Notes: a model not told the origin generated them from the letters alone. DNA of 64,000 nucleotides from Mucor racemosus (GCA_027405735.1 JAPEHQ010000006.1:1488001-1552000), one strand, 5' to 3'; shown: positions 12,416 to 24,608, counted from the first letter of the stretch. Program-made: numbers and translations.

Positions 12416-13998
12416 ATGTCAATCTAAAATCAGAAACATCCCACTGTCATTGTTATAAACTATAAATAGCTTGATTTTTAATAATATAGCAATAATACAA
12501 AAAACAAGATGATACTAATAGCATATGGTGAGTATTTAACATTTAAGTAAGTTTAATAAAGTATGCTTTTAAACAATTTTAAAAACCTGAGGCAAACACA
12601 ACATCTTGGTCCTGTAATTTCTATCCATCAAAACGTTGCGATTTCCACTACACAATAAATGTATCACCTTTTATCAATCTTGACCTCGATGTGCATTGGG
12701 TGTCAGTTTTTTACCAGTTGTGTTTTCTCTGATTATTCATTAATATTCAGTCATATTGAACGATGATTTGTAGCATTGCCAAAAAAAAAGAAAAAATACT
12801 TCAAGAGTTTTCTGCATATCAAATTATGCGATTTGGTAACAACGATTGCTGCACTTAACTATGCTTTTTGAATCAATTGGTGTTAATCAGAATAATTAGT
12901 ATTTTTATTCAAAAGTAAGGTTTGCTTTATACTGTACATTCACATTCACCCATTAAATAAATGTCATTGCATTTATTATTCGCCATATCAATCAATCAAT
13001 TTTACCTTGATTCGATACATTTAACAAGTAAATACCTAAATTACAACACTTGAGCCAACAGGTATCGCCACAAAAAAATTTCGTACAGGCCGATGAAGCA
13101 TCACAATTTGCATTATTTTTTTGTGTCTATAGATCTGAGCTCTCTCTCTCTCTCTCCTCTCGCATTAATAGATCTCTGCATGAACCATATCTGTATCTGT
13201 TCAATTTAACTGATATACATTGTACGCCAACATCGTACTTGATAAAACGTCTTACTTTATTGCAAGTCAACACAACTAATTTGATGCTAGTTTAGCATCA
13301 GCGGTTGAATCAGATAAATTTGAGATTAGACGATCCCTGTTAATAGTTTTGCATCATACCATCATGAGCTAATAATGGACCGTTATTATAATTTGTTGCA
13401 TCCACAGATCTGGGTGCATTCCTTGGTTAAGATTACGACACAGTTTGATATGTTAAGTTCTACATTGCTGTGTATGATGTTATGAAGCTCCGTGTATGCA
13501 GGAATATGGAACTAGTGTGTGTCACCTAGATTTGATTGGATATATGAATATATATAAATAGACTCCTTTAAACAGGTCATATAATTAGAGAATGTGAATA
13601 TAAAAGAAGATGGTTCGATCTTATAATAAAGTTCTTTAGTTTTAGTGTGCTCTTTCATTTTATAACAGTTTTCCTTTATTTTTATTAAATGATTTAGTAC
13701 ATATTTTAGCTTTGAGATTGATATAATCTCCTGGCGTAACATAATTACGCTAATCAAGGATGGTGAGTTAGCTCTAATGGACGAACGAGTCGATTAGCAG
13801 TATAAACAAAATAATATTAAAATAAAATATAGTGATTGAATGAACAAGAGACGATAAACCATATAAATTGGCATAATTAAATTATTTCAAGCGTTTTGAA
13901 CTGAATATGCCTTTACTTCTGACCTATTATTATAAAAATTGATTCATTAGTAAAAAATCAATTAACAAGTAATGATTATAGTGTACCTTTGATAGTTT
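12416..13998. other. Gene-free stretch between R1 copies A and B
   Basis: No convincing gene is seen in these 1.6 kb. They include a short CT-rich microsatellite near 13138-13158. At 13917-13997 there is a relic matching the intron part of the dynein-like fragment (compare 17348-17430), which abuts the start of R1 copy B. Confidence 0.5.
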
Positions 13999-14778
13999 AC
14001 TACGGCCGACCTGTGCTGCACAACAAGATAATTTTATTGCGCCCAGGTGGGCTGAATTACTACTATCGCCTTAGGTGCTGTGCCCACTGAATATGGCTAA
14101 AAAGATAACAAAATACACATGGGCACAACAAAGGAAACTGCACAACACGAGCACAACGCTAAACTTGTATATGCAGGATTGTGGGTTTTGTCCGTGTGCA
14201 TGACATTTATCCCATAATAATAGAATTGCCTATAAGCATATCATTATCCCTATTTGTGCATAATAATAAAATCTGACCATGAGGATAATGAGCTGATCGT
14301 ATGGACACAAATTAGTTTGTACATGAGCATCGTGCCATTCTCAAAACTCCATTGCATTTTTTACTGGAATAATGGGGTTTTAAATTACATTTGCTTTCAT
14401 TAATATAGATTATAGACGACAATACAATTCAATACATTGTTAATGTAGAGCAATACATGCAAGAGCCGATATATTTATGATTATTATCATCATTTGTAAA
14501 TATGTTATAGCTAAAATTTTTACAGCAACAATGGTTTTTGCTCGAGCAAAAACATAAATAACACTTGCTGCTTAAATTTATATGCAAACCAAATATAAGA
14601 TTATATATGTTACGTTATCACACATAAAATTTAAACAAATTAACCTTCTTTAAACTTACTACTATTTTAGTTTACAATTGTCGGCTGTAAAAAGATTTAT
14701 TTTCAAGCATAGCTACAACCAAAACCATGGTTGTTATTAGACAAGACATCAGATTATCCTTTTTTTGTGTTTCTACAT

Positions 14779-14958
14779 TGTTTTACCAAAACTAATAAGA
14801 ATTAGACAAGAGTAAAAGGTGTGGTTTTATTCAATGTAGAGAATGAGATTATATATAGAAGAGATTATCAAGTGATACAATAGCTATTGATGGTGTAACA
14901 ATAACAATATCCTGATAATACAACTACTGTAGCGCTATATCTAGATTCTGATATAACA
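14779..14958. mobile_element. Solo-LTR-like insertion, 180 bp
   Basis: The element begins TGTT and ends AACA and is flanked by the 5-bp direct repeat TACAT (14774-14778 and 14959-14963). R1 copy A near 10845-10865 lacks the element and reads straight across (TTTCTATATCATTTAAAA). TG...CA ends plus a 5-bp target duplication are what an LTR-retrotransposon solo LTR leaves. No internal coding region is present. Confidence 0.6.
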
Positions 14959-15629
14959 TACATCATTTAAAATTTTATCACTTTTGTGGAACATTTCGTG
15001 GGTTTGTAGCCAGTTCTAGTATTTCATTGAGTAGATGATATAAATATCATTTCCTTCAATTTGATCTGGTAAACCAAGAAATACGTCCAACAATACAGTA
15101 GTAAATAATGATATTTGACCTTAGAATGCGGTTAAATAAAAATATCTGTCTCTAATATAGACTGCTACCTATACTAGAAATATCAGTCTCTTATGCCAGC
15201 ATGCGTATTCAGATAAAAGAAAAGAATGTCAGCTTGATAGTCTGATATGTCTTATCAAACGGTGAATATATCCTTGGGATATAAAACCAAAAAAGATAGA
15301 AACAGCACACGTAGAAAAAAATTTTTAAGGCTTCTTTACATTATCTAGTAGCGCAATTAAAACCCTGCTAAATTGCACATTTCAGCCAATGTAAAAGCAT
15401 CATTACAGCGTATGATGCATGAACCATAAACTAAACAAAATAGAATGAAGACAATATCTGTTATTATAGAAACATACATTTTGTTACCAGAAAAACCATC
15501 TGTCATATCATATATTCGTTAAAAATTGCAAAAGCGAGCCCGTAGAGGGATGCCGTAATTGGACATAGCAAGATTGAGCGGCTAAGTCTCTTATATTATG
15601 ATATATATCTAAGTTTTAAATACAAATGC

Positions 15630-15661
<32 letters not shown>

Positions 15662-16256
15662 CTTATATTTAACCATGTACGGTCTGAAAATTCAGAATTT
15701 GTAGCGGACATTTTGAGGGGCTCATTTTATCCTTACCAACACTCATGATTTTCATCAAAAAACAGAAAAATCAAATTTTGATACCAAAATGAACGTTTAA
15801 ATATATTACAATGTGAGAGAAAATTGTAGCCATAGCCAATACACATTGTATAAAAGCTTAATATTAAATGTTAAGTAATGAAACTTTGTACTTTTGCCCC
15901 AAAAACGGATTTTTGGTTAAAGGATTTTCATGTAATATTTTGCAATAAAAATGTTTGTTATTTTTTATTGAGCAAATAGAGCGCTAGATGTTGTATATGT
16001 GTATATTTTTCGTTTTTATAATTGGTAGTACAATTAACTCTAGATTTGCAAAACCAGAAAAAAAAATTTAAAAAATGTCAAAATTGATGATCTGGACAAA
16101 AATAATTTTCTAAATTAATATTCCGCTTATAAGCCTTGTAAATCTTAAAAATAAGAGATTTTATAATACTTGAGGATTTTTTCAAGAATTTACGATGCTG
16201 TACCCACTTGATTCAAGCTTATTACTGTAAATCATTATACATGTTAATATTGTGTG

Positions 16257-16914
16257 TGCAATAAAATTGAAGTAATTTTATAAAAATAAAAAATAAAATA
16301 AAAAATAAAAGCGTTGATAAATACAATTATAGTCTTTCCACGGTTTTATTGCGATTAAAAGAAATCTGAAGAAAAAGAATGATATCTTCATAAAGTATGC
16401 TATATTTATAGGAATTGTAAAATAGTGGATGTTTGTGTGTTGATGCCTATTTTACAGGTGTTCAATCATAATGTCTTTTATTGACATTCTTTTATAAGAT
16501 ACTTGGTTGAGATGTTGATACTTTGTTTGATATGATAGAATATCATTAGATGGATGTTGATCTTTCAACATTCCAGTTATAATTTAAAATGCAACTGAGC
16601 TTATTTTTATGGGATGTGATTCCTTATCTAGAATTACTGCAACTGCGTTTTTATGAGCAGGAGTTTTGGAATATTTTATTAATGCAACATAAGTACAGCT
16701 TTATATCATAGGTGTCGTGTTGTAGAAGGTTGTATTTTGATCAGGAATACTTCCTTTTACAGGCACCAGCAATATAGAGTTTCCTCGTAATGCTTATTGG
16801 GATCTGATTGGAACTCAGTCCTTATGGAGCGAGATTCAGGTACGAATCGAGATCAGTTATTTTTCTAAAATGACAATGGCAACTTTGGTCTATAAAACGT
16901 GTCATTTCATTGCA
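16257..16914. mobile_element. Solo-LTR-like insertion, 658 bp
   Basis: The element begins TGCAAT and ends ATTGCA, a perfect 6-bp terminal inverted repeat. It is flanked by the 5-bp direct repeat GTGTG (16252-16256 and 16915-16919). Copies A (about 12120) and C (about 19265) of the same repeat have the uninterrupted sequence AATATTGTGTGGTA. No open frame of note lies inside. A solo LTR is the simplest reading; a small DNA transposon with TG/CA ends is the alternative. Confidence 0.6.
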
Positions 16915-16995
16915 GTGTGGTAGTTTATTTGATGATAATATAGTCTTACTTTATGATTAATGCGCTAGAGGTGACTTACATTAAGGTTTAATCTT

Positions 16996-17350
16996 ACCCC
17001 TCCAACATCAAAAACGTAAACATGGCCATCATTGGTGTCGGTTTTCGAGGATATTAAACAGCCAATTTTGAAGCCAATTCCATTTCTAACTCATATTGAA
17101 ATGTAATTCTTATAAATAGTCTTTTAAACCAAGACCTAGAAGCTCTTGGTTCTTTCTTTTACCATTAGTTTTTCTAGTAATAAAGCCTACGTTCTCCATG
17201 ATAAATGTTACTAGTCTTTATTATTGTTCTTTCTATAAATAAGATTGTATGTATCCATAAACTCTCAATTGGGACCTATTGCCACCTTTTTACCCTCTTT
17301 GTCCTAAGCCAATTTATTCAATGCTTTATCAGAACAAAATTGCTTTTGAC
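16996..17350 (-). pseudogene. Dynein intermediate chain C-terminal fragment, copy B
   Basis: On the minus strand this encodes the same WD40-like segment as copy C (DKALNKLAW, then a part equivalent to HVYVYD), but it is broken by the insertion at 17036-17267. An intron-like stretch follows (donor GTATACC, acceptor ATAG at about 17352), ending at CTTTGATAG near 17430. On the minus strand the intron is preceded by an exon-like stretch beyond 17430 that could be the continuation of the parent gene. It is a broken fragment, not a functional gene. Confidence 0.5.
17036..17267. mobile_element. Solo-LTR-like insertion, 232 bp
   Basis: The element begins TGTCGG and ends CTCTCA, and is flanked by the 5-bp direct repeat ATTGG (17031-17035 and 17268-17272). 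It interrupts the dynein-like fragment. Copy C at about 19376-19396 reads across without it (GCCATCGCTGGAACCTATTG). No coding content is seen. Its end sequences differ from those of the other two insertions, so it is probably a different family. Confidence 0.55.
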
Positions 17351-17440
17351 CTATGAAAATTGATTTATTAGTAAAATAAATTAACAAGCTAATAAGTAAT
17401 AATTATGGTATACCTTTGATAGTTGGTAGTGATATGCAAA

Positions 17441-18128
17441 ACAACGCCTTGCTTTCCTCTTCTTGACTGCTGGTCATCCAACAGAAACAAATATTTTTTA
17501 GAAACTAAATAGATTAACAAGAGTTTATTCGTTCATTCAAATCAAGTCAATACTATACATACTTTCATAATCACCAATTTTTCTGCAGGTAGATATCGAC
17601 TTTGGACCAGAAAGATATTGATTATAACGTAGATGATGGAACAAAATGACTAAGCCTTGGACGCTTTTTTTTGTTCGAGAAAAATATTATAAAACGTCTT
17701 TAACATTAATAATCAATAATTTATTTCCAAATAAACAATAGGAAAAACATCATGTCCTTGTACCTGCTACTTAATTTCAGTTTATAAAAAATATTGGTCT
17801 TTTTGTTATAGTTTTAAACATAAATAAAAGAACCCAGGAAAGAGTGGGGAAGAAAAAGAAAAATAATCCTAAATCAGTCGATTTTGTGTGTTACAAACAT
17901 AAATTTACAAAGGTATAAATACTTTTAGTGTTGCCAAACAGGTTGTATTCGTTGTTCCCATTTGGTCCCCGGAAGGAGATTATGGGCAGAACTCTTTCAG
18001 ACGCCAAATTTCAAATTAATATATCTCGTCAATAGGGCAATTACGTTGAATCAGAGTAACTCACATCTGCTTTAAACCATTCAAATTATCTTTTTTATTA
18101 ATTATATTATAATTGATATACATTGATA
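17441..18128. other. Gene-free stretch between R1 copies B and C
   Basis: No gene is recognised. The first part may be more of the dynein-like parent (antisense), but it carries no motif that can be named. The rest is AT-rich with no clear structure. Confidence 0.4.
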
Positions 18129-18167
18129 AATTAACTAAGAAACCCTGATCTCATTGCTCTGCTCATC

Positions 18168-18228
18168 TGGGCATAATGATCTGCACAAAGTTTTTTATTA
18201 TGCCCATCTGTGCAGATCATTATGCCCA
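18168..18228. repeat. 20-bp perfect inverted repeat (hairpin)
   Basis: The left arm at 18168-18187 (TGGGCATAATGATCTGCACA) is the exact reverse complement of the right arm at 18209-18228, with a 21-bp loop. The loop contains a further ATTATGCCCA word. The arm uses the same TGCATAAT-like vocabulary as the 5' part of R1 copies A and B. It sits just upstream of the truncated R1 copy C. Confidence 0.8.
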
Positions 18229-18256
18229 TGGGAAGCATAATAGTTTGGCCGTTGTA

Positions 18257-19345
18257 GATAAACGAAAAGAATTCTAGCTTGATAGTCTGATATGCCGTAT
18301 CAAACGATGAATAATATCCTTGGAATATGAGAACAAAAAGAGAGAAACAACACACGTAGAAAAGGATTTTCAAGGCTTTACGTTATTTAGCGCAATTAAA
18401 ACCCTGCTAAATTGCTCATTTTGACCAATGTAAAAGCAGCATTACAGCGCATGAATCATAAATTAATAAACAAAATAGGCAATATCTGTTATCATAGAAA
18501 CATATATTTTTCTACCAGAAAAACCGCCTGCCATATCATATATTTGTTAAAAAATTACAAAAGCGAGCCTGCAGAGCGGCGCCGTAATTGAGCATAGCAA
18601 GATTGAGCGGCTAAGTCTCTTATACTATGATATATACCTAAGTTTTAAATAAAAAAGCGGGTTTTTTTTAAACTTTTCTTATATTTAACCACTTACGGTC
18701 TGAAAATTAAGATTTTGTAGCGGACATTTTCGGGGATCATTTTACCCTTACCAACACTCATGATTTTCATCAAAAAACAGAGAAATCAAATTTTGATACC
18801 AAAATCGACGTTTAAATATACTACATTGTGAGAGAAAATTGTAGCCATGACTAATACGCATTTTATAAAAACTTAACATTAGATGTTAAGTAATAAAAAT
18901 TAGCATTTTTCGGCCAAAAACGGTTTTTTGATTAAGGGATTTTCATGTAATATTTTGCAATAAAAATGTTTGTTATTTTTTATTGAGCAAATAGAGCGCT
19001 AGATGTTGTATATGTGTATATTTTTCGTTTTTATAATTGGTAGTACAATTAACTCTAGATTTGCAAAACCAGAAAAAAAAATTTAAAAAATGTCAAAATT
19101 GATGATCTGGACAAAAATAATTTTCTAAATTAATATTCCGCTTATAAGCCTTGTAAATCTTAAAAATAAGAGATTTTATAATACTTGAGAACTTTTTCAA
19201 AACTTTACGATGCTGTACCCACTTGATTCAAGCTTATTACTGTAAATCATTATACATGTTAATATTGTGTGGTAATTTATTCGATGATAATATGGTCTTA
19301 CTTTATGATTAATGCGCTAGAGGTGACTTACATTAAGTTTTAGTC
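18257..19345 (+). repeat. R1 repeat, copy C (5'-truncated)
   Basis: It matches copies A and B from about GATAAACGAAAAGAAT to the junction with the dynein-like fragment, but lacks their first kilobase, including the full TGTGCATAAT cluster. It has no nested insertion, so it serves as the empty-site reference for copy B. No gene is recognised in it. Confidence 0.75.
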
Positions 19346-19349
19346 TTAC

Positions 19350-19465
19350 CCCTCCAGCATCATAAACATAAACATGGCCATCGCTGGAACCTATTGCTAT
19401 CTTTTTACCCTCTTTGTCCCAAGCCAATTTATTCAATGCTTTATCAGAACAAACTTACTTTTGAC
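19350..19465 (-). pseudogene. Dynein intermediate chain C-terminal fragment, copy C
   Basis: This is the best preserved of the three fragments. On the minus strand an acceptor-like TATAG is followed by an exon reading DKALNKLAWDKEGKKIAIGS and then SDGHVYVYDAGG, ending at a GTAAGAC donor-like site. It resembles the last WD40 blade of dynein intermediate chains (ALNRVxW, then REIAVGDSEGQ and IYDVGE). The frame then runs into R1 sequence and stops. The rest of the gene is missing. Confidence 0.55.
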
Positions 19466-19526
19466 CTATAAAAATTGATTTATTAGTAAAATCAATTATT
19501 AATAACAAGCTAATAAGCAATAATTC

Positions 19527-20034
19527 ACCTGTCTAGAACAGTGCCCTCGTACTAAATTTTAGCGTTAATCCTTACGTATAATAATGTAATTATATTCTGA
19601 TATAGATGATCAATCTGAAGTCCTTAGTTGTTCTTGGCAATACTAAGTATTAATATTCTTTATTGTCTATCTTTCATTGTAAGTCTAGATTATCAGAACT
19701 TAGCTTATGTGATTATTAGGGTAATCATTTACAGTGTTTATATGACACATGCTGTATGCTAAATATGTTAAGGCATAGTTTATTGCTATATTTAAACTAC
19801 AATTTCAGATACATTTATATATGCAAATACAGCATATATTTGGAATATTGTAATTCTGATAGATCACAAGTATATATTTACTTACAGTTATATTGGTATC
19901 TCTAGGGCGTATCCAACATATATAATTGTAAAGTTTTAGTCTCTCCGAATTGTTATGAGAATGGGAAAATCGAAGTGTCCACTTTCTTTATCTAGTCTGT
20001 ATGAGTCGTTTTAGATATTTTTAGAAAAATACTA
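19527..20034. other. Gene-free stretch
   Basis: No gene, repeat or RNA was recognised. It is AT-rich sequence between R1 copy C and the R3 repeat. Confidence 0.45.
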
Positions 20035-20330
20035 TAAAATCAAATAATGGTTCAAACTTGAATTTTGAAGTTGCTCTTAATGCACAGTGAATGTATAAAT
20101 AATATATTTTGCTTTTATTAGCTGACAGCTGTTTTTGAAGGAGTGTAACACAGTTTCCAAAACGAAACCCTCTTCCTCTACTTAGAAATGATAAAGCAGA
20201 TAGAAAAATGCTTGTAATCAATGAATATAGATCCAAATGGGCTACAGTTTTCAAAATATATACTAACTGTAATAGCATCCAGAATTGAACTATTAGTATC
20301 CCATTCATTTTCTGGTTAAATCATAGGAAT
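20035..20330 (-). repeat. R3 repeat, copy 1
   Basis: On the minus strand this matches 29310-29570 (plus strand). Shared landmarks are CTTCAAAAACAGCTGT, ATTCATTGATT followed by CAAGCATTTTTC, and the frame CALRA/CALSA...FNFEPLF. The short peptide common to both copies may be a decayed coding region, but it is not assignable to a family. Confidence 0.6.
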
Positions 20331-21496
20331 GAAACGCCCACTTTTTAGCTTGATGAAAAGCAGTGTGTAATAAATGCTACAAAACTTGATGTCGTCGTTT
20401 GATCAAATCCAAAAATATTTGTGTGGTGGACAATATATTATTTTCTCATAAAAAAACATAATTATAAATAAGTGAGATAGTGCAAATAAAAGCTAGATAT
20501 CTTGCACATTTTATATTGTTAAAAGATACAACGTAAAAAATGTTTGACGCTTTAAACGCCTTTGAGTAAAACAACCTATCATTTTGTAATCTTTACATTT
20601 CCAGATGCTATGAGTGCCGGAAGCTTTAAAGTACCTTTGAAATTGTTACAGTTTTATTGTGCAGATAGTGTCTTTAATTCGGTGGATACTGATCTCAAAA
20701 ACCTTTGAAATAGGTGGAGATATGAACGATTAAAAATGAGTAATTTTGCATATTTTAACAGTATATGATTTGGCGAAGGTAGTTTGTAAGGGGTATTGCT
20801 AAACAATAGCCGAAATTAAAGATACTTTTCAATGGCTATGATCTGATAGACTATATTTTATAGATATCGACTACAAATTAGTCGAATGAAATGTATGGCT
20901 AATTCTTGGAAACATCATTATCTTATGATTATACTGTATATGACATATATAGCTTTCGAAGATGAGAACACTGAAGAGAATCGAGGAAATTTATCAGCTT
21001 TCCAATTGCTATCAAGATTAGAAAGATTGGTTTCGATTAATAATGTGCGATTGAACTGGACATTTTTATTTCTTAAGTTTCTCCATAAAAAAACAAGGCT
21101 TTCGGAAGAAAGCAATCTCTATTGATAGGTCTTAAAAAGCGTTATAACATGATCATAAACATGCTCTATTTGCAATATCATTCATTATACAATTCGCGGT
21201 TTACTAACGAAAAAACCAAAGTAAATAAATAAAAGTACTTCAAATGTTCTGATACTCAGTAATGTTTCATATTATGGTAATTGAGCAAGTTTCACCATCA
21301 AACCAATATTTCAAGCTGCTTGATTCACTGAGATATATTGGATGTGTACCTTTGACGTCTGTGCTTGGAGAAGACCCGTTATGACTGTTTTGAATGAAAT
21401 CGCGCAAAATAAATGCGCTCCAAATAAAGAAATGATATGTAAAAGTTCTTTACAGGTACTGCGCACTTCAATTGAGCCTTCTTTTTTCATTACAAC
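20331..21496. other. Gene-free stretch and RAD54 promoter region
   Basis: No convincing gene is seen; two short overlapping open frames at 20886-21125 lie on opposite strands and neither has protein-like features. The part next to 21497 should contain the RAD54 promoter and 5'UTR. Confidence 0.45.
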
Positions 21497-24400
21497 ATGA
21501 TTTCTAAACCACAACGACCATTGAGAACATCTAGCCGTGAAAAGAAACCAATTATATCTATCCCTATTCATATTGACAGTAGCAGCGATGACGAAGATTA
21601 TTACCAGCCTACAGCCAAAAAACAAGTTGAAAGAAAACGATCTATCATAGAAGATAGTAGTGATGAAAGCGACGAAGAAGACGCATTTCAACCTATGGTT
21701 AGAAAACAATCATCAAAGATTATTAGCAGTGATGAAGGCGAGCTAGAATTTAAACAACAATCAAAAGAAGTTAAGCCACTGGTCAAGAAGCAACCTACAA
21801 AAACTTACAGTAATGATGAAAATGAAAATGAAGATGAAGACCAAGACGAAGAGCAAGATGAAATTGAAGATGATGGAAACGACAATGGCAATGATAATGA
21901 AGAAGAGGAGGAAGAGGAAGACGAATTTCAACCTATTAAGTCAACAACAACCAAAAAAGTCGAAAGAAAACGTCCTATTGCATCTGGCAGTAGTGATGAA
22001 TCTGATTATAGCGATAGCGATGATGATATTGTTAAGCATAAACCTCTTGCTAAAAGACCTAGAACAGCATTAAGAAGCATATCAAATAATACCATTGCAA
22101 AGCATATACCCACAAAGTTTTCACCTTTACCTAATAGTCGTATCAAGAAAAATCATGATGCTCGATCTATATTGAGTAAAAAGTTCAAAGTACCAACCAT
22201 GATGGTCGTCAACCCAAACATCACTAAAACAACAACAACATCTCCAGATGGCAAACCCTTGAAAACCAAGAAATCATCATCGTTACCTGCGTTTATACCG
22301 CCCACTAATAATGAATATGGAGAGAAAAAGACATTGGGTATTCGACGAAGAGCAGGCCACATGTTGCGAGCGCTTTATGACCACACAGCTGAAGGAGCCA
22401 TTGTCCTCTGGGATCCTGATAATCAACCTGTCCAAGAAGAGATCAAAATCACAACAGATAAACCTAAAAAAGGTAAATCATTAGCGGATATATTGGGATT
22501 AAAGAAAGAAAAGAGAAAGCTTGTGCATGTAGTGGTTGATCCAGCATTGACGAGAGTTTTAAGACCACATCAAGTTGAAGGTGTCAAATTCTTGTATCAA
22601 TGTACAACTGGAAAAGTCTATCCTGAGGCTTATGGATGTATTATGGCTGATGAAATGGGGTTGGGTAAAACGCTTCAATGTATTGCATTAGTATGGTCTT
22701 TACTTCAACAGTCTGAGGAAGCAGGTAAATCGACGATTCAAAAAGCAATCATTACATGTCCTTCGAGTTTAGTCAAGAACTGGGCAAATGAATTTGGTAA
22801 TATATCGATATATGATAACCATAAATTGATTATTGATATCATTTTTTCCGTAGTAAAATGGCTTGGCGCTACTCGTGTACAACCACTTACAGTAGATGTT
22901 GGAGGAAGTAAAGAAAAGATTGCTGCGGTTAAACGATGGGGAGCAAATCAAAGCAAAAATTCAATTCTTATTATTTCATACGAAAGTTTAAGAGCTTATA
23001 CCAAATATTTGCAAAAGACATCTATTGGTGTTTTATTGTGTGATGAAGGTCATCGTTTAAAGAATCGAGAATCAAAGCTATTTCAAGAATTGAATAGTTT
23101 GAATGTATCAAGAAGAGTTATCCTTTCAGGTACACCAATTCAAAATGATTTAAGCGAATATTACGCATTGCTCGATTTCGCAAATCCAGGTTTACTTGGC
23201 ACACCAAATGAATTTAGAAGAAATTATGAAAACCCTATTTTACGAGGTCGTGATGCTGATGCCACTGAAAAAGAAAGAGAGCTTAGTGATGAAAAGGTTT
23301 CTGAATTCTGGAATATTGTATCCAAATTTACAATTCGTAGAACTAATGATATTTTGACAAAATACTGTAAGTTCTGTTTATAGCCTTTTGATGTCAACTA
23401 CTAACAATACTTTAAACAGTGCCTGTCAAATATGAACACGTTGTATTTTGTAAGTTGGCACCTTTGCAAGAATCTTTGTATAACGTTTTCTTGGAATCAC
23501 CAGAAATGAAATCATTGATGCGCGGTGGAGGATGCCAAGCATTGAAGGTAAATGTTTATTGCTTAACAGGTTTTTATAATATAATTAACACTTTGTAGAA
23601 CATTACATTGCTGAAGAAACTCTGTAATCATCCTAATCTATTAAACTTACCCGAGGATTTACAGGGCTGTCAATCCGTTTTACCACCCAACTACTTTAAT
23701 CAAGGAAAAGTAGATGCAGCATTATCTGGTAAATTCGCCGTTTTAGCTCGAATGCTTGCAAGAATCAAAAAGGAAACCAAAGACAAGATTGTCCTTATCA
23801 GTAATTACACACAGACATTAGATTTATTTGAATCTTTCTGTCAACAAAATCAGTATGGTGTGCTTCGATTAGATGGATCTATGAACATTGGTAAAAGACA
23901 AAAACTTGTAGATCAGTTCAATGATCCCGAAAAAGAAGAATTTGTGTTTTTGTTGAGTAGTAAAGCTGGTGGATGTGGTTTGAATTTAATTGGAGCTAAT
24001 CGTTTAGTATTGTTTGATCCTGATTGGAATCCTGCTGCTGATCAACAAGCTTTGGCTCGTGTTTGGAGAGATGGACAAAAGAAGGATTGCTATATTTATC
24101 GTTTCATTGCTTCGGGAACCATCGAAGAAAAGATCTTTCAACGTCAATCGCATAAGCAATCACTTTCTAATTGTGTTGTAGATGAAGCAACAGACATGGA
24201 AAGACATTTCTCTGTAGCTGATATGCGTAGACTTTTCACACTTCATACCAAGAGCGAGAGCGAGACTCATGATACCTTTAAATGTAAGCGTTGTATTCTT
24301 GGCAAACAACATTCACCTGCTGAATCTATGAATTATGGTGATTCTAGCACGTAAGTTTATGTATTTTATATGCTAGTATATAAAATCTAACGCCTTATCA

Positions 24401-24518
24401 ATATAGATGGAATCATTACAACAAAGAATTGATTAAAATACCTGATCCTATTCTATTGACAGAAGCGCAAAAAGGAATCGTATCATATGTATTCCAATAC
24501 ATTTCTCATATGAAGTAA
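21497..24518 (+). CDS. RAD54: DNA repair translocase Rad54
   Basis: Rad54 is a Swi2/Snf2-family ATPase that helps Rad51 filaments invade duplex DNA and remodels chromatin during homologous recombination. The model is join(21497..23366, 23420..23547, 23599..24350, 24407..24518), 953 aa. The N-terminal 200 residues are disordered, with acidic and Ser-rich blocks (SSSDDEDYY, IEDSSDESDEED, a long Asp/Glu run). The Rad54 entry motif VDPALTRVLRPHQVEGVKFL follows, then Walker A DEMGLGKT (about residues 383-390), the DEGH box (about 515), SGTPIQND and the Rad54-type FTIRRTNDILTKYL. The C-terminal helicase lobe has LCNHPNLL, VLISNYTQTLDLFESFC, LRLDGSMNIGKRQ, SSKAGGCGLNLIGANRLVLF and DWNPAADQQALARVWRDGQK. 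The tail KCKRCILG resembles the zinc-binding end of Rad54. The acidic N-terminus is longer than in many homologues. The gene converges with the DUF1838 gene, 90 bp between stops. Confidence 0.94.
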
Positions 24519-24608
24519 ATCATATTATACTACTATATCTCAACATTCTAAAACATCTGCATAATCTATATACTACATAACAACATTCATAATAAAATAG
24601 ACCTGTTT

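Larger units (their letters stand above)
13999..16995 (+). repeat. R1 repeat, copy B (with two nested insertions)
   Basis: It is colinear with copy A from ACTACGGCCGACCT onward, but interrupted at 14779-14958 and 16257-16914 by elements missing from copy A. A T-homopolymer of about 33 bases lies at 15629-15661, where copies A and C have only about nine. The TGTGCATAAT word cluster is present near 14110-14310. After the second insertion the sequence resumes (GGTAGTTTATTTGATGATAA) and runs into the antisense dynein-like fragment. Confidence 0.75.

Noticed and set aside
13050..13295. 81-codon frame near the CT microsatellite
   Set aside because: No motifs, Ser/Leu run from the microsatellite, no splice partners.
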